Of a DNA stretch of 7,742 nt, positions 1 to 6,930 are shown piece after piece; the first letter of the stretch is position 1, and every line of letters begins with the position of its first letter. Source of the DNA: Acetobacteraceae bacterium (GTDB taxonomy: Bacteria > Pseudomonadota > Alphaproteobacteria > Acetobacterales > Acetobacteraceae); the NCBI GenBank assembly GCA_003164305.1, contig PLSZ01000199.1:7857-15598 (forward strand). Reading direction: 5' to 3'. A model generated the notes under the pieces. It searched no databases. It had not been told where the DNA came from and worked only from the letters and a program-made list of their open reading frames with translations. Made by a program: the position numbers and the translations under genes.

Positions 1-3000
1 ACGGCCGCGGGCAGCGGCACGTTTGCGATCACGGGGTTTGGCAACGTCACCACCACCAGCGGAGACGCGATCGACTTCACGTCCACGGGCGGCTCGTCGG
101 GCAGTCCCGCGACGATCGTGCTGACGCCGGGCGGCAACCTCACGGGTGCCGCAAATGGCCTGATGGCGGTGCAGAATGGCACCGGCGACGTCGATATCAC
201 GACAGGCGGGTCGGTTACGGGCGAGGCGGGCTATGGCATCCTCGCCGAGATCGGCGGCACCGGGAACGGCAACATCGCGGTCGATGCGACCGGCAGCGTC
301 AGCGGGACCGGCACGGGCATCATCGGCCTGTTCGCCGAGAACCTTGATGCGGCGAACAACGGCAACGTGTCGGTGACCGCGACCGGCGGGGTCAGCGGCA
401 CCCAGCACGGCATCGAAGCCTTGACGGTCGGCAACGGCAACGTCGCGGTCGAGGCGGGAGGCGCGGTCACCTCGACCGTGCAGTTCGGCATTCGTGCCGA
501 GAACGATGGCACCGGCAGTGTGTCGGTCGTGACCGACCCCGGCACCGTCATCCACTCCGGTGGCGAGGGCATCAGCGCCATCAACAAGGACACTAACGTA
601 CCGGCGGCGGCGAACGCCACGATCACGGTGACCACGAACGGGACCATCAACTTCGGCGCCACGCTGAACCCGAGCGGCAGCGCGCCGAAGGGCATCGACG
701 CCGGCTTCTATGCCGGCAACGGGACCGCCCACACCGCGGTCAACGGTACGGTCGTCGTCAACAACTACGCCAACGTGACCCAGACCAGCGGGACCCTGGG
801 TACGGGCGCCAACGCCTACAACTACGGCAATGGCGACGTTACACTGAATGACGAGGCCGGAACCTCGGTTTCGGCGTCGCAGATCGGTATCGGGGCCTTT
901 GCGCTCAGCGGCGGCACGGGCAATGTCACGATCAATGTCGGGGCCAACGCCACGATCACCGGCGGCTCCAGCTATGGCATCCAGGCCAACGCTACCGGCG
1001 TCGGCAATGTCAACGTGACGACGGGCGACGGCGACGTCATCACCTCGGGCAATAACGGCATTTTCGCGTTCGACCAGGCGACCTCGATCTCCTCGGCCTA
1101 CAGCATCAACGTGAACGTCGGCGCCGACACCATCCATGCCGGGTCGAACGGCGGCATCAATGCAGGCTACTACCCGGGAGCAAACACCGTTGCACCGGGG
1201 GTGCACGGCAATGTGTTCGTGACCAGCAACGCGACGATCACGACCGGTCCCAACAGTTACGGCATCAACGCCTTCAACTGGGGCACCGGGAACGTGGCGG
1301 TGACGACGGGGGCGTCTTCATCGATCACCGCGTCCGGGAACGGCATCAACGCCAATGCGTTCGATGGCGGCAACGTGTTCGTGACCAACGCGGGCGCCGT
1401 GACCGGGGCCACCGGCATTTTCGCCAAGGCTGTCGGCGCCGGCAATATTTTCGTCGAGAACGACGGCCACGTGACGGCGACGACCTTCTCGGCGATCAAC
1501 GTCAATCAAAACAGCGTCGGGACGACCGCCTCGTCGACGATCAGCAATACCGGGACGCTGACGAGCCTGACCAACATCTCCGCGATCAACGTCAACGAGG
1601 ACATCACCGGCACGTCGACGATTGACAACTCCGGATTGGTCGCGGCGGCCGCGCTGTCCGCGACCGCGATCTTCGAGAACGGCGGCGACATCACCGTCAA
1701 CAACACCGGCACGATCGACGGTACGATCAATGTCGGCAACGGCACGTTCAACAACGAGGCGGGCGGCACCTGGCAGATAGGCGGCTGGAACGGGTTCGGC
1801 TTCCAGTCGACGACGGGGGTATCCGAGACCAGCACGGTCAACAATGCCGGTACGATAGACCTGTCGACCGGCGCGTTCATTACCGCCCAAAACAACAGCC
1901 TTGTGGTGAACAATACCGGCACGATCGACAACTTGTCGGGGACGAGCGGCATCACCGGGGCGGTGAACAATTCGGGCACGATCGAGGTGATCGGCGGCAC
2001 ACTCGACCTGTCGGGTGGGCTCAGTGGCGCCGGTTCCCTGATCATCGACAATGGCGGGACGCTGGAGCTCGCGGGTTCAGGCGCGGAGACCGTGACCTTC
2101 TCGGGCGGCAACGACACGCTGCAACTCGACAACGCGCTGGGCTTTACCGGGACGATTACCGGGATGTCATCGACCGGCGGCTCGTTTGCGATCACCGGCG
2201 CGGGCAACGTCACCAGCAGCAGTGGCGATGCGATCGACTTTGCCGCCTCCGGCGGGACCGCCGGCAGTCCCGCCAATGTGACGCTCACGTTGATGGGCGC
2301 CATCACCGGCGCCGCGAACGGCATCATGGTCGTTCAGAACGGGGCGGGCGATGTCGCGGTCAATACATTTGGCAATGTCGTGGGTCAGGCCGGCCACGGC
2401 GTGATCGCCGAGCAAAGCGCGACCGGAACCGGCAATATCGCCGTGAACGCAACGCTGGGAAGCCTGACCGGCACGGGAACGGGATCGATCGGCCTGTTCG
2501 CCGAAATTCTCGATGCGGCCAGTACCGGCAACATCACGATCCTGCAGGCAGGCGGCGCAAGCGGCGGCTACGATGGTATCGAGGCCAGCACGCAAGGCAG
2601 CGGTAACATCGCCATCGAATCCGGAGGAGCGGTTTCGGGCGCTGCGCTGTTCGGCATTCGCGCGCAGAGCTACGGTACCGGAAGCATCTCGGTGGTGACG
2701 GATGCCGGCAGCGCCATCAATTCCGGTAGCTCGGGCCTCAACATCATCAACTTCGATACCGCGATTGCCGCATCGGCCAACAGCACGATCGCGGTCACGA
2801 CCAACGGCACCATCCATTCCGGAACGAACCTCAACCCAAGCGGCTCGCAGCCGCAAGGTGTCGTTGCCGGCTATTACGGAGCCTCCAATGCCGCTACCGC
2901 CAATACCAACGTCAACGGCACGGTCGTCATCAACAACAACGCCAACATCACCGCCGCGGCCGGCTACGGCATCGACGGCTATAACTACGGCAATGGCAAT

Positions 3001-5442
3001 GTCACGGTGAACGACGGCGCGGGGACCTCGGTCTCCGGGCTGCAATACGGCATCGGCGCCTATCAGAACAGCAAGGGCAGCGGCAATGTCGCCGTGAGTG
3101 TCGGCGCCAATGCTACGCTGATGACGACGGGCACCACGTCCGGCAACGCGTTCTTTGCGATCCAGGCCTTCAGCAACGCCGCGGGCAACGTCAGCGTCAC
3201 GACGGGCGATGGTGACACCATCACGGCCGCCAGCATCGCCATCAACGCCCAGAGCCAGGCGACCTCGGATCCCTCAAGCAGCAGCGTGACGGTCGTGCTC
3301 GGAAACGACACGATCCACTCGGGGTCGCTCGTGACTCCGAGCAATTCGCTGCCGGGGGCCGTCTCGGCAGGTTACAGCCCCAACGGCTCCAACACGCCCA
3401 CCAACAGCGTTGCCGGCAATGTATCCGTGCAAAGCAATGCGACCATCGTGGCGGACAGAGGGGCCGGCATCAACGCTTACAATTATGGCACGGGCAATGT
3501 GACGGTCACGACCGGGGCGACCTCGTCGATCACCGCCCTGACCCCGATCACGATCGGTAGCTCGACGACCCAGGCCAATGGCATCAATGCCAATGCGCTC
3601 AATGGCGGCAACGTCAGCGTCACCAATGGTGGCAGCATCAATGCCGCCACCGGGATCAACGCCTCCGCGAACAAGGCTGGGAGCATCTTCATCGAGAACG
3701 ATGGGCAGATCACCGCCACCACTTTCTCCGGCATCAACGTTACGGAGAACAGCGCAGGCTCGAGCGGCTCGATCACGATCACCAACACCGGAACAGTGGT
3801 GGGCGCCCTCAATCATTCCTCGATCAATGTCAACGAGAATGCCTTCGGTACGGTGACGATCGACAATTCCGGCACCATCGGGCCGAGCGTGGTATCGGCA
3901 TCGACCCAGGCCATCTCGGAGAATGGTGGCACGGTCGTCATCAACAACAATGGCCAGATCGACGGCAGCATCTCCACCAACGCCGGCGCATTCGCCGGCA
4001 CCTTCAACAACGATGCAGGCGCGACCTGGCAGACCGGTTATATCGACGACGAAGGTACCATCATTGCATCGGGAGCGGGTTCGGAGATCACGATCGTCGG
4101 CGCATCGAGTGGCGTCGGTGTTGGCAATCTCGGCACCGGCTACCTGACCGTCGAGACCGGCGCCGCCTTGGTGGCCGATTTCCTGAACATCGGCCAGGTC
4201 GTCGGCAGCCACGGCACGGTCGACATCACCGGAGCCGGAACCACCGTCAACACCACCGCCGGCCAGTACCAAAACATCGGCGTCGGCTTCGACGGCACGG
4301 CGTCGTTGACGATCGCGGACCATGCGGCGGTGACCACCACCTATATGGACGTCGCCGTCAACCATGACGCGGGCGTCACCGACACGCTCGATATCAACAA
4401 CGCGCTCCTCACCAGCCAGTACCTCACGATCGGTGACGCCGGTACGGCCGTGGCCACGGTCGAGAACGGCGGCACCATCACGGCCGGCTTCCTCAACATT
4501 GCCAACCAGGCCAGCGGCACGGGCAGTCTTACGGTCGATGGCGCGGGTTCCGTCGTCAGTACGGGAGGGATGAATTTAGGCATTTCGAACGGCACGGCGA
4601 GCCTCACCGTGAGCAATGGCGGCGCGGTCGACATCGGCAGCGGCGCGGCAACGATTGCCGACGCCGTGCATGTCGGCAGTTCCGGCTCGCTGCAGGGAAC
4701 CGGCATCATCCACGGCAACCTGGTCGACGACGGCAACGTCACGGCAACCGGCGCAACGCTCGATGTGACCGGAGCGGTGAGCGGCTCGGGGAGCTTCACC
4801 ATCGACAGCGGCGCTCATCTGGATTTCGGCGGGTCGGTAGCCGCCAGCGATAACGTGGTGTTCCAGAGTTCCACGGGGTCGCTGGTGCTCGAGCAGTCCA
4901 CGGGTTTCGCCGGGCTGATCTCGGGGTTCACGGGAGACGGTACGCTTGCGGGCTCTGACCAGATCGACCTCAAGGATATCAACTACAGCTCCTTGACCGA
5001 AACCTTCGACCCGGGTCATGACACGCTGACTCTGCAGGACGGAACGAACACGACCGTCCTTCACTTCGTCGGCACCTATGTGAATCAGAACTTCAGTTTT
5101 GCCTCCGACGGAGGTACCGGCACGATCGTCTACGATCCGCCGGTCCCGAATCCGACCCCGGTTGCGGCTGGTCCGGATACGGGCGGCTCTGGCGCGGTAA
5201 GCAATGGCGGTAGCGGTGTGTTCACTTTCGCAACATACAGCGCCGCCAATTTGGCGGATCTCCATCCGGAGGACCTGCTCCAGGCCGGCAGTCAATCGTT
5301 TGTCAAATTGGGGAATGCACTGGGCCCATCGCCCCTTGACGCGCCGGCAGGCGGGAATGCGCTCCTTGAGGGGCATGATCTGATCGCTCCGACAGGTGCA
5401 GCTTATGCGGAGTTGAATTTGACGCATTTCCACCTCGTCTGA
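1..5442 (+). CDS. Giant secreted beta-strand-repeat adhesin-like protein, 5' end outside the window
   Basis: The reading frame is open from base 1 to the TGA at 5440-5442, giving 1813 codons. The first in-frame ATG (118) is internal: the 39 codons before it match the second repeat copy (FAITG, SGDAIDF), so the gene enters from upstream. The protein is almost wholly short beta-strand repeats rich in Gly, Asn, Thr, Ser, Ala and Val (patterns such as GNVTVTTG and GINA), as in beta-helical surface proteins. Order in window residues: repeat unit 1 (1-721), repeat unit 2 (722-1346), PEPC-type repeats (about 1371-1567), linker module (1568-1647), Asp-rich module (about 1652-1714), Pro/Gly-rich linker and tail (1715-1813) ending THFHLV. 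I see no cysteine and only about 7 Lys and 3 Arg. There is no C-terminal autotransporter barrel and no LPXTG or PEP-CTERM anchor. Export by a type I system, with the signal in the last residues, is my inference. Likely role: adhesion or biofilm; the ligand is unknown. Confidence 0.9.
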   Translation, partial: TAAGSGTFAITGFGNVTTTSGDAIDFTSTGGSSGSPATIVLTPGGNLTGAANGLMAVQNGTGDVDITTGGSVTGEAGYGILAEIGGTGNGNIAVDATGSVSGTGTGIIGLFAENLDAANNGNVSVTATGGVSGTQHGIEALTVGNGNVAVEAGGAVTSTVQFGIRAENDGTGSVSVVTDPGTVIHSGGEGISAINKDTNVPAAANATITVTTNGTINFGATLNPSGSAPKGIDAGFYAGNGTAHTAVNGTVVVNNYANVTQTSGTLGTGANAYNYGNGDVTLNDEAGTSVSASQIGIGAFALSGGTGNVTINVGANATITGGSSYGIQANATGVGNVNVTTGDGDVITSGNNGIFAFDQATSISSAYSINVNVGADTIHAGSNGGINAGYYPGANTVAPGVHGNVFVTSNATITTGPNSYGINAFNWGTGNVAVTTGASSSITASGNGINANAFDGGNVFVTNAGAVTGATGIFAKAVGAGNIFVENDGHVTATTFSAINVNQNSVGTTASSTISNTGTLTSLTNISAINVNEDITGTSTIDNSGLVAAAALSATAIFENGGDITVNNTGTIDGTINVGNGTFNNEAGGTWQIGGWNGFGFQSTTGVSETSTVNNAGTIDLSTGAFITAQNNSLVVNNTGTIDNLSGTSGITGAVNNSGTIEVIGGTLDLSGGLSGAGSLIIDNGGTLELAGSGAETVTFSGGNDTLQLDNALGFTGTITGMSSTGGSFAITGAGNVTSSSGDAIDFAASGGTAGSPANVTLTLMGAITGAANGIMVVQNGAGDVAVNTFGNVVGQAGHGVIAEQSATGTGNIAVNATLGSLTGTGTGSIGLFAEILDAASTGNITILQAGGASGGYDGIEASTQGSGNIAIESGGAVSGAALFGIRAQSYGTGSISVVTDAGSAINSGSSGLNIINFDTAIAASANSTIAVTTNGTIHSGTNLNPSGSQPQGVVAGYYGASNAATANTNVNGTVVINNNANITAAAGYGIDGYNYGNGNVTVNDGAGTSVSGLQYGIGAYQNSKGSGNVAVSVGANATLMTTGTTSGNAFFAIQAFSNAAGNVSVTTGDGDTITAASIAINAQSQATSDPSSSSVTVVLGNDTIHSGSLVTPSNSLPGAVSAGYSPNGSNTPTNSVAGNVSVQSNATIVADRGAGINAYNYGTGNVTVTTGATSSITALTPITIGSSTTQANGINANALNGGNVSVTNGGSINAATGINASANKAGSIFIENDGQITATTFSGINVTENSAGSSGSITITNTGTVVGALNHSSINVNENAFGTVTIDNSGTIGPSVVSASTQAISENGGTVVINNNGQIDGSISTNAGAFAGTFNNDAGATWQTGYIDDEGTIIASGAGSEITIVGASSGVGVGNLGTGYLTVETGAALVADFLNIGQVVGSHGTVDITGAGTTVNTTAGQYQNIGVGFDGTASLTIADHAAVTTTYMDVAVNHDAGVTDTLDINNALLTSQYLTIGDAGTAVATVENGGTITAGFLNIANQASGTGSLTVDGAGSVVSTGGMNLGISNGTASLTVSNGGAVDIGSGAATIADAVHVGSSGSLQGTGIIHGNLVDDGNVTATGATLDVTGAVSGSGSFTIDSGAHLDFGGSVAASDNVVFQSSTGSLVLEQSTGFAGLISGFTGDGTLAGSDQIDLKDINYSSLTETFDPGHDTLTLQDGTNTTVLHFVGTYVNQNFSFASDGGTGTIVYDPPVPNPTPVAAGPDTGGSGAVSNGGSGVFTFATYSAANLADLHPEDLLQAGSQSFVKLGNALGPSPLDAPAGGNALLEGHDLIAPTGAAYAELNLTHFHLV
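691..840 (+). repeat. Internal sub-repeat A of copy 1 (AGFY ... AYNYGNG)
   Basis: The block begins GIDAGFY, passes through a V-N-G-T-V-V-V strand and an NV/NATI strand, and ends AYNYGNGDV. The same order of elements recurs at 1153-1302, 2857-3000 and 3358-3510, making two sub-repeats per large unit. Spacing between A and B is 154 codons in copy 1 and 167 in copy 2. Confidence 0.65.
1153..1302 (+). repeat. Internal sub-repeat B of copy 1 (INAGYY ... AFNWGTG)
   Basis: The block begins GINAGYY, continues with an H-G-N-V-F-V strand and SNATI, and ends GINAFNWGTGNV. It lines up with the block at 691-840 as well as with its counterpart in copy 2 at 3358-3510. This points to an older duplication inside the unit before the unit itself was duplicated. 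Confidence 0.65.
1948..2172 (+). repeat. Linker module closing repeat copy 1
   Basis: The segment reads as GTIEVIGG-TLDLSG, GSLIIDNGGTLELAG, then ETVTFSGG, TLQLDNALGFTGTITGM. The same succession of elements is found at 4702-4941 after the PEPC repeats. In rhizobial secreted repeat proteins this pattern commonly sits between repeat blocks and before the C-terminal module; that is family knowledge, not something shown here. Confidence 0.6.
2857..3000 (+). repeat. Internal sub-repeat A of copy 2 (VVAGYY ... GYNYGNG)
   Basis: The block begins GVVAGYYG and ends YGIDGYNYGNGN. It is the counterpart of 691-840, and both are preceded by TLNPSGS or NLNPSGS. Confidence 0.65.
3358..3510 (+). repeat. Internal sub-repeat B of copy 2 (AVSAGY ... 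AYNYGTG)
   Basis: The block begins AVSAGYS and ends GINAYNYGTGNVTV. It is the counterpart of 1153-1302, and both are preceded by a D-T-I-H-S/A-G-S motif. Confidence 0.65.
4111..4701 (+). repeat. T5SS/PEP-CTERM-associated type repeats within the adhesin
   Basis: Residues about 1371-1567 carry repeats of the form G-x-L-T-V-x-x-G-A, then a run ending in LNIG, then G-S-x-G-T-V-x-I-x-G-A-G-T. Clear examples are YLTVETGA with FLNIG and GSHGTVDITGAG, then ASLTIADHA with YMDVAVN, then VATVENGG with FLNIA and GSLTVDGAG, then ASLTVSNGG. This matches the repeat described in large autotransporters and PEP-CTERM proteins (TIGR04393, as I remember it). It differs from the repeats of units 1 and 2 and has no counterpart after copy 1. 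Its role is probably to lengthen the stalk of the molecule. Confidence 0.7.
4702..4941 (+). repeat. Linker module preceding the C-terminal module
   Basis: The segment reads as GNVTATGATLDVTG, GSFTIDSGAHLDFGG, then DNVVFQSSTGSLVLEQ and TGFAGLISGF. It lines up with 1948-2172, showing the module was reused, and leads directly into the SDQIDLKDI motif of the C-terminal module. Confidence 0.6.
4954..5442 (+). other. C-terminal module and putative type I secretion tail of the adhesin
   Basis: Residues about 1652-1714 begin SDQIDLKDI, continue with an F-D-P-G-H-D-T-L-T-L-x-D-G segment and FVGTY, and end GTIVYDPP. This is a module often seen near the C-terminus of large alphaproteobacterial repeat proteins. 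After a Pro/Gly-rich linker, the last 90 or so residues have no cysteine, few charges, no membrane barrel, and finish with LNLTHFHLV. A short hydrophobic end of this sort fits a type I secretion signal. That assignment is inference; no HlyB/HlyD/TolC-like transporter genes are in the window. Confidence 0.5.
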
Positions 5443-5453
5443 TTTCAAACCCC

Positions 5454-5487
5454 GGAGCCTCGCCAGGCCGTCAACTGTCGGGGCTCC
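5454..5487 (+). terminator. Stem-loop just after the adhesin gene, possible terminator
   Basis: Bases 5454-5462 pair with 5479-5487 over nine pairs, one of them a T-G wobble. After one mismatch (5463/5478), 5464-5466 pair with 5475-5477, leaving an 8-nt loop. The structure starts 11 nt after the stop codon. There is no T-tract behind it, so it is either a GC-rich terminator or a 3'-end stabilising hairpin. Confidence 0.5.
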
Positions 5488-5602
5488 AATCTGCTTCGAG
5501 GATCGTCGCGCGCCAGTTCGGCGCCGACGCAAGGGCATGGCCAGCGCCTTCGACCGGCAGCCCGTGTTATGGGTCCACCACGCAAACCGGGTGCCAAATG
5601 CC

Positions 5603-5618
5603 GTCCGCGGTTGCGGAC
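5603..5618 (+). promoter_or_regulatory. GC-rich hairpin in the adhesin-glycosyltransferase spacer
   Basis: GTCCGC (5603-5608) pairs perfectly with GCGGAC (5613-5618) around a 4-nt loop. The stretch after it is more AT-rich (5623-5638). It could be a second terminator-like element or a structure in a leader transcript. Its function is unknown. Confidence 0.3.
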
Positions 5619-5787
5619 CGTCCGATTTGAGAAATTTGACGTGGCACGCTATCCACCGGTGGTCCCGGGGAGACCGGCAATGATAGCCATGCAGAAAAGA
5701 AGCGTGGTTGGGCCAATTTCACTCGCCTGATACCCATGCTACTGATGCGTGCCGCACCTTCCCGGCATTTCGTCTGGTTGAAACGAT

Positions 5788-6783
5788 ATGCATGACAGAC
5801 CAAAATATAGTCGAGAGCAAATACCGGATGCCGTCGTTGCAATAGAGAAACGGCTCGGCCGGATCGAGAAACTGCTGCTCGCAGAGCGTCGGGTGCCATT
5901 CAGGTCGAAGGCGCAGGCGTTCCTGGTAAAACTCGGCACCTTTGAACAGTATCGTCCGCGGGAGATACGGTTCTCATCGCCGCGTGTACCAAAGGTCGCA
6001 GCGGCGGATCTGCCCAGCATCCAAATCGTCACGCCCAGTTTGAACCAGGCGCAATTTGTTGGAGAGACGATCGAGAGCGTCCTCGGGCAGAACTACCCCA
6101 GGCTCACCTACATCCTACAGGATTGCCTGTCGGATGATGGAACAAAGGAAATTATCGAAGGGTACAAGGACCGGGTTGTCGTCCGCCGTGAACGCGATAC
6201 CGGGCAGGCCAATGCCATCAATCGCGGGTTCGAGAATGCCGATTCCGATATCATGGGCTATCTGAACAGCGACGATCTATTGCTGCCAGGCACGCTGGCG
6301 TATGTCGCCGAGTTTTTTCTTCGTAATCCCGAGATCGATGTCGTCTACGGCCACCGCGTCGTTATCGACGCCCAAACGTTCGAAGTCGGCCGGTGGATCC
6401 TGCCCGCTCACGATTCGGAGGCCGTAAAATGGGCGGACTACATTCCTCAGGAGACGATGTTCTGGCGAAAAAGAGTTTGGGATCGGGTGGTCAAGTTCGA
6501 CGAGAGCTTTCGTTACGCGCTCGATTGGGATTTCATCCTTCGGGCTCAGTCCCTCGGTTTCAAATTCAGGAGACTGCCTCGTTTCCTCGGTTGCTTTCGC
6601 GTCCACGACGCGCAAAAGACGTCGAGCCTTCTGGATATCGGCGCAGATGAGATGCGCCGATTGAGAATCCAGCACTTGGGTCGCAAATATTACGCGCGCC
6701 CTGTCCGCCAGGCAATCCGGGGTTATGTGCTGCAACACGTGTTGCTCAATCTGCTGTATCGTCTGCGAATCCTGCGCTACTGA
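5788..6783 (+). CDS. Family 2 glycosyltransferase (GT-A fold)
   Basis: The protein of 331 residues likely transfers a sugar from a nucleotide-sugar donor to a growing glycan at the cytoplasmic face of the inner membrane. The GT-A domain starts near residue 76 with IQIVTPSLNQ (78-87). Key motifs follow: QDCLSDDGT (111-119), DTGQANAINRG (137-147), the metal-binding NSDD (160-163), a YGHRVVID strand (187-194), QETMFWRKR (221-229) and the ALDWDF acceptor/base region (244-249), then RFLGCFRVHDAQKTS (265-279). Residues 1-75 form an extension with a likely helical, possibly coiled-coil start (about 15-35) and an LGTFEQYRPRE segment seen in front of this GT2 subfamily. No signal peptide or convincing membrane helix is present. 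The start is the first ATG after the in-frame TGA at 5779; no clear Shine-Dalgarno precedes it. Donor and acceptor cannot be told from sequence. A role in exopolysaccharide, LPS or protein glycosylation is inferred. Confidence 0.9.
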   Translation: MHDRPKYSREQIPDAVVAIEKRLGRIEKLLLAERRVPFRSKAQAFLVKLGTFEQYRPREIRFSSPRVPKVAAADLPSIQIVTPSLNQAQFVGETIESVLGQNYPRLTYILQDCLSDDGTKEIIEGYKDRVVVRRERDTGQANAINRGFENADSDIMGYLNSDDLLLPGTLAYVAEFFLRNPEIDVVYGHRVVIDAQTFEVGRWILPAHDSEAVKWADYIPQETMFWRKRVWDRVVKFDESFRYALDWDFILRAQSLGFKFRRLPRFLGCFRVHDAQKTSSLLDIGADEMRRLRIQHLGRKYYARPVRQAIRGYVLQHVLLNLLYRLRILRY

Positions 6784-6883
6784 CCACTCGGCGCCTGCAT
6801 TTGGCTCGGCTCCCGCGGAGCAATGCCGGGGGCCGTCACGCTGCCGTTGATCTGCCCGTCGGCGGATGCGATCCGCTGGCGAT

Positions 6884-6912
6884 TTGGCAGAACCGATGCA
6901 AATTGCTAACAG
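6884..6912 (+). promoter_or_regulatory. Possible sigma-70-type promoter for the methyltransferase gene
   Basis: TTGGCA (6884-6889) matches five of six bases of the -35 consensus. A 17-nt gap leads to TAACAG (6907-6912), a weak -10 with three of six matches. It is the best candidate I see in the spacer and would give a leader of about 140 nt. It is unconfirmed. Confidence 0.25.
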
Positions 6913-6930
6913 GGCGGCAAGCTGCCGCCC
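6912..6930. promoter_or_regulatory. Perfect 8-bp inverted repeat upstream of the methyltransferase
   Basis: GGGCGGCA (6912-6919) and TGCCGCCC (6923-6930) form a perfect inverted repeat with a 3-nt centre. It lies directly after the putative -10, so it could be an operator or a hairpin in the transcript. No T-tract follows, which argues against an intrinsic terminator for the glycosyltransferase. The octamer GGCAAGCT at 6916-6923 recurs at 6932-6939. Confidence 0.35.

Larger units (their letters stand above)
1..1782 (+). repeat. Long in-gene tandem repeat, copy 1
   Basis: First copy of a long coding repeat. Anchors with the second copy are FAITG (from base 22), IGLFAE (322), FGIRA (484), NPSGS (near 670), the AGFY/AGYY block (691), FIENDG-like FVENDG (near 1450) and FNNEAG-TWQ (1747). 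The copy starts at or before base 1, so its 5' edge is not defined. Many differences from copy 2 are amino-acid changes as well as third-base changes, so the duplication is not recent. Confidence 0.85.
2164..4038 (+). repeat. Long in-gene tandem repeat, copy 2
   Basis: Second copy of the unit. The offset from copy 1 is 2163 bases at FAITG (22 to 2185), 2166 at IGLFAE (322 to 2488) and FGIRA (484 to 2650), 2205 at the second AGY block and 2256 at FNN (1747 to 4003). All offsets are multiples of three, so the copies have drifted by in-frame insertions; copy 2 is 31 codons longer over this span. By eye, roughly half or more of the residues are identical. Confidence 0.85.
5443..5787. other. Intergenic region between adhesin and glycosyltransferase
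   Basis: These 345 bases hold the stem-loop at 5454-5487, a second hairpin at 5603-5618 and a weaker inverted pair at 5656-5660 with 5673-5677. I see no tRNA, no insertion sequence and no gene of convincing length. The frame 5640-5795 is open but offers an ATG only at 5736. I could not find a convincing sigma-70 promoter for the glycosyltransferase. Confidence 0.6.

Noticed and set aside
118..120. ATG at 118 as the start of the adhesin gene
   Set aside because: The frame is open to base 1, and the 39 codons before it match the second repeat copy, so this Met is internal.
1..4701. CRISPR array or non-coding tandem repeat
   Set aside because: The repetition is at protein level, in one frame, with many synonymous and amino-acid differences and no regular short repeat-spacer pattern.
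5140..5442. PEP-CTERM or autotransporter ending, prompted by the PPVPNPTP stretch and the PEPC-type repeats
   Set aside because: There is no VPEP motif followed by a membrane helix and basic residues, and no run of amphipathic barrel strands ending in an aromatic residue.
1318..5538. Long open frames on the - strand (1318-1890, 1506-2327, 2167-3045, 3274-4365, 4576-5538)
   Set aside because: They lie opposite the repeat gene and exist because its GC-rich, stop-poor codons leave the antisense frames open. Their products are Arg/Asp/Gly- or Pro/Val-rich with no recognisable domain, and they echo the repeat pattern.
5642..5656. TGGCACG resembling the -24 part of a sigma-54 promoter
   Set aside because: The GC of the -12 element (TTGC) is missing at the required spacing; the sequence there is CCAC.
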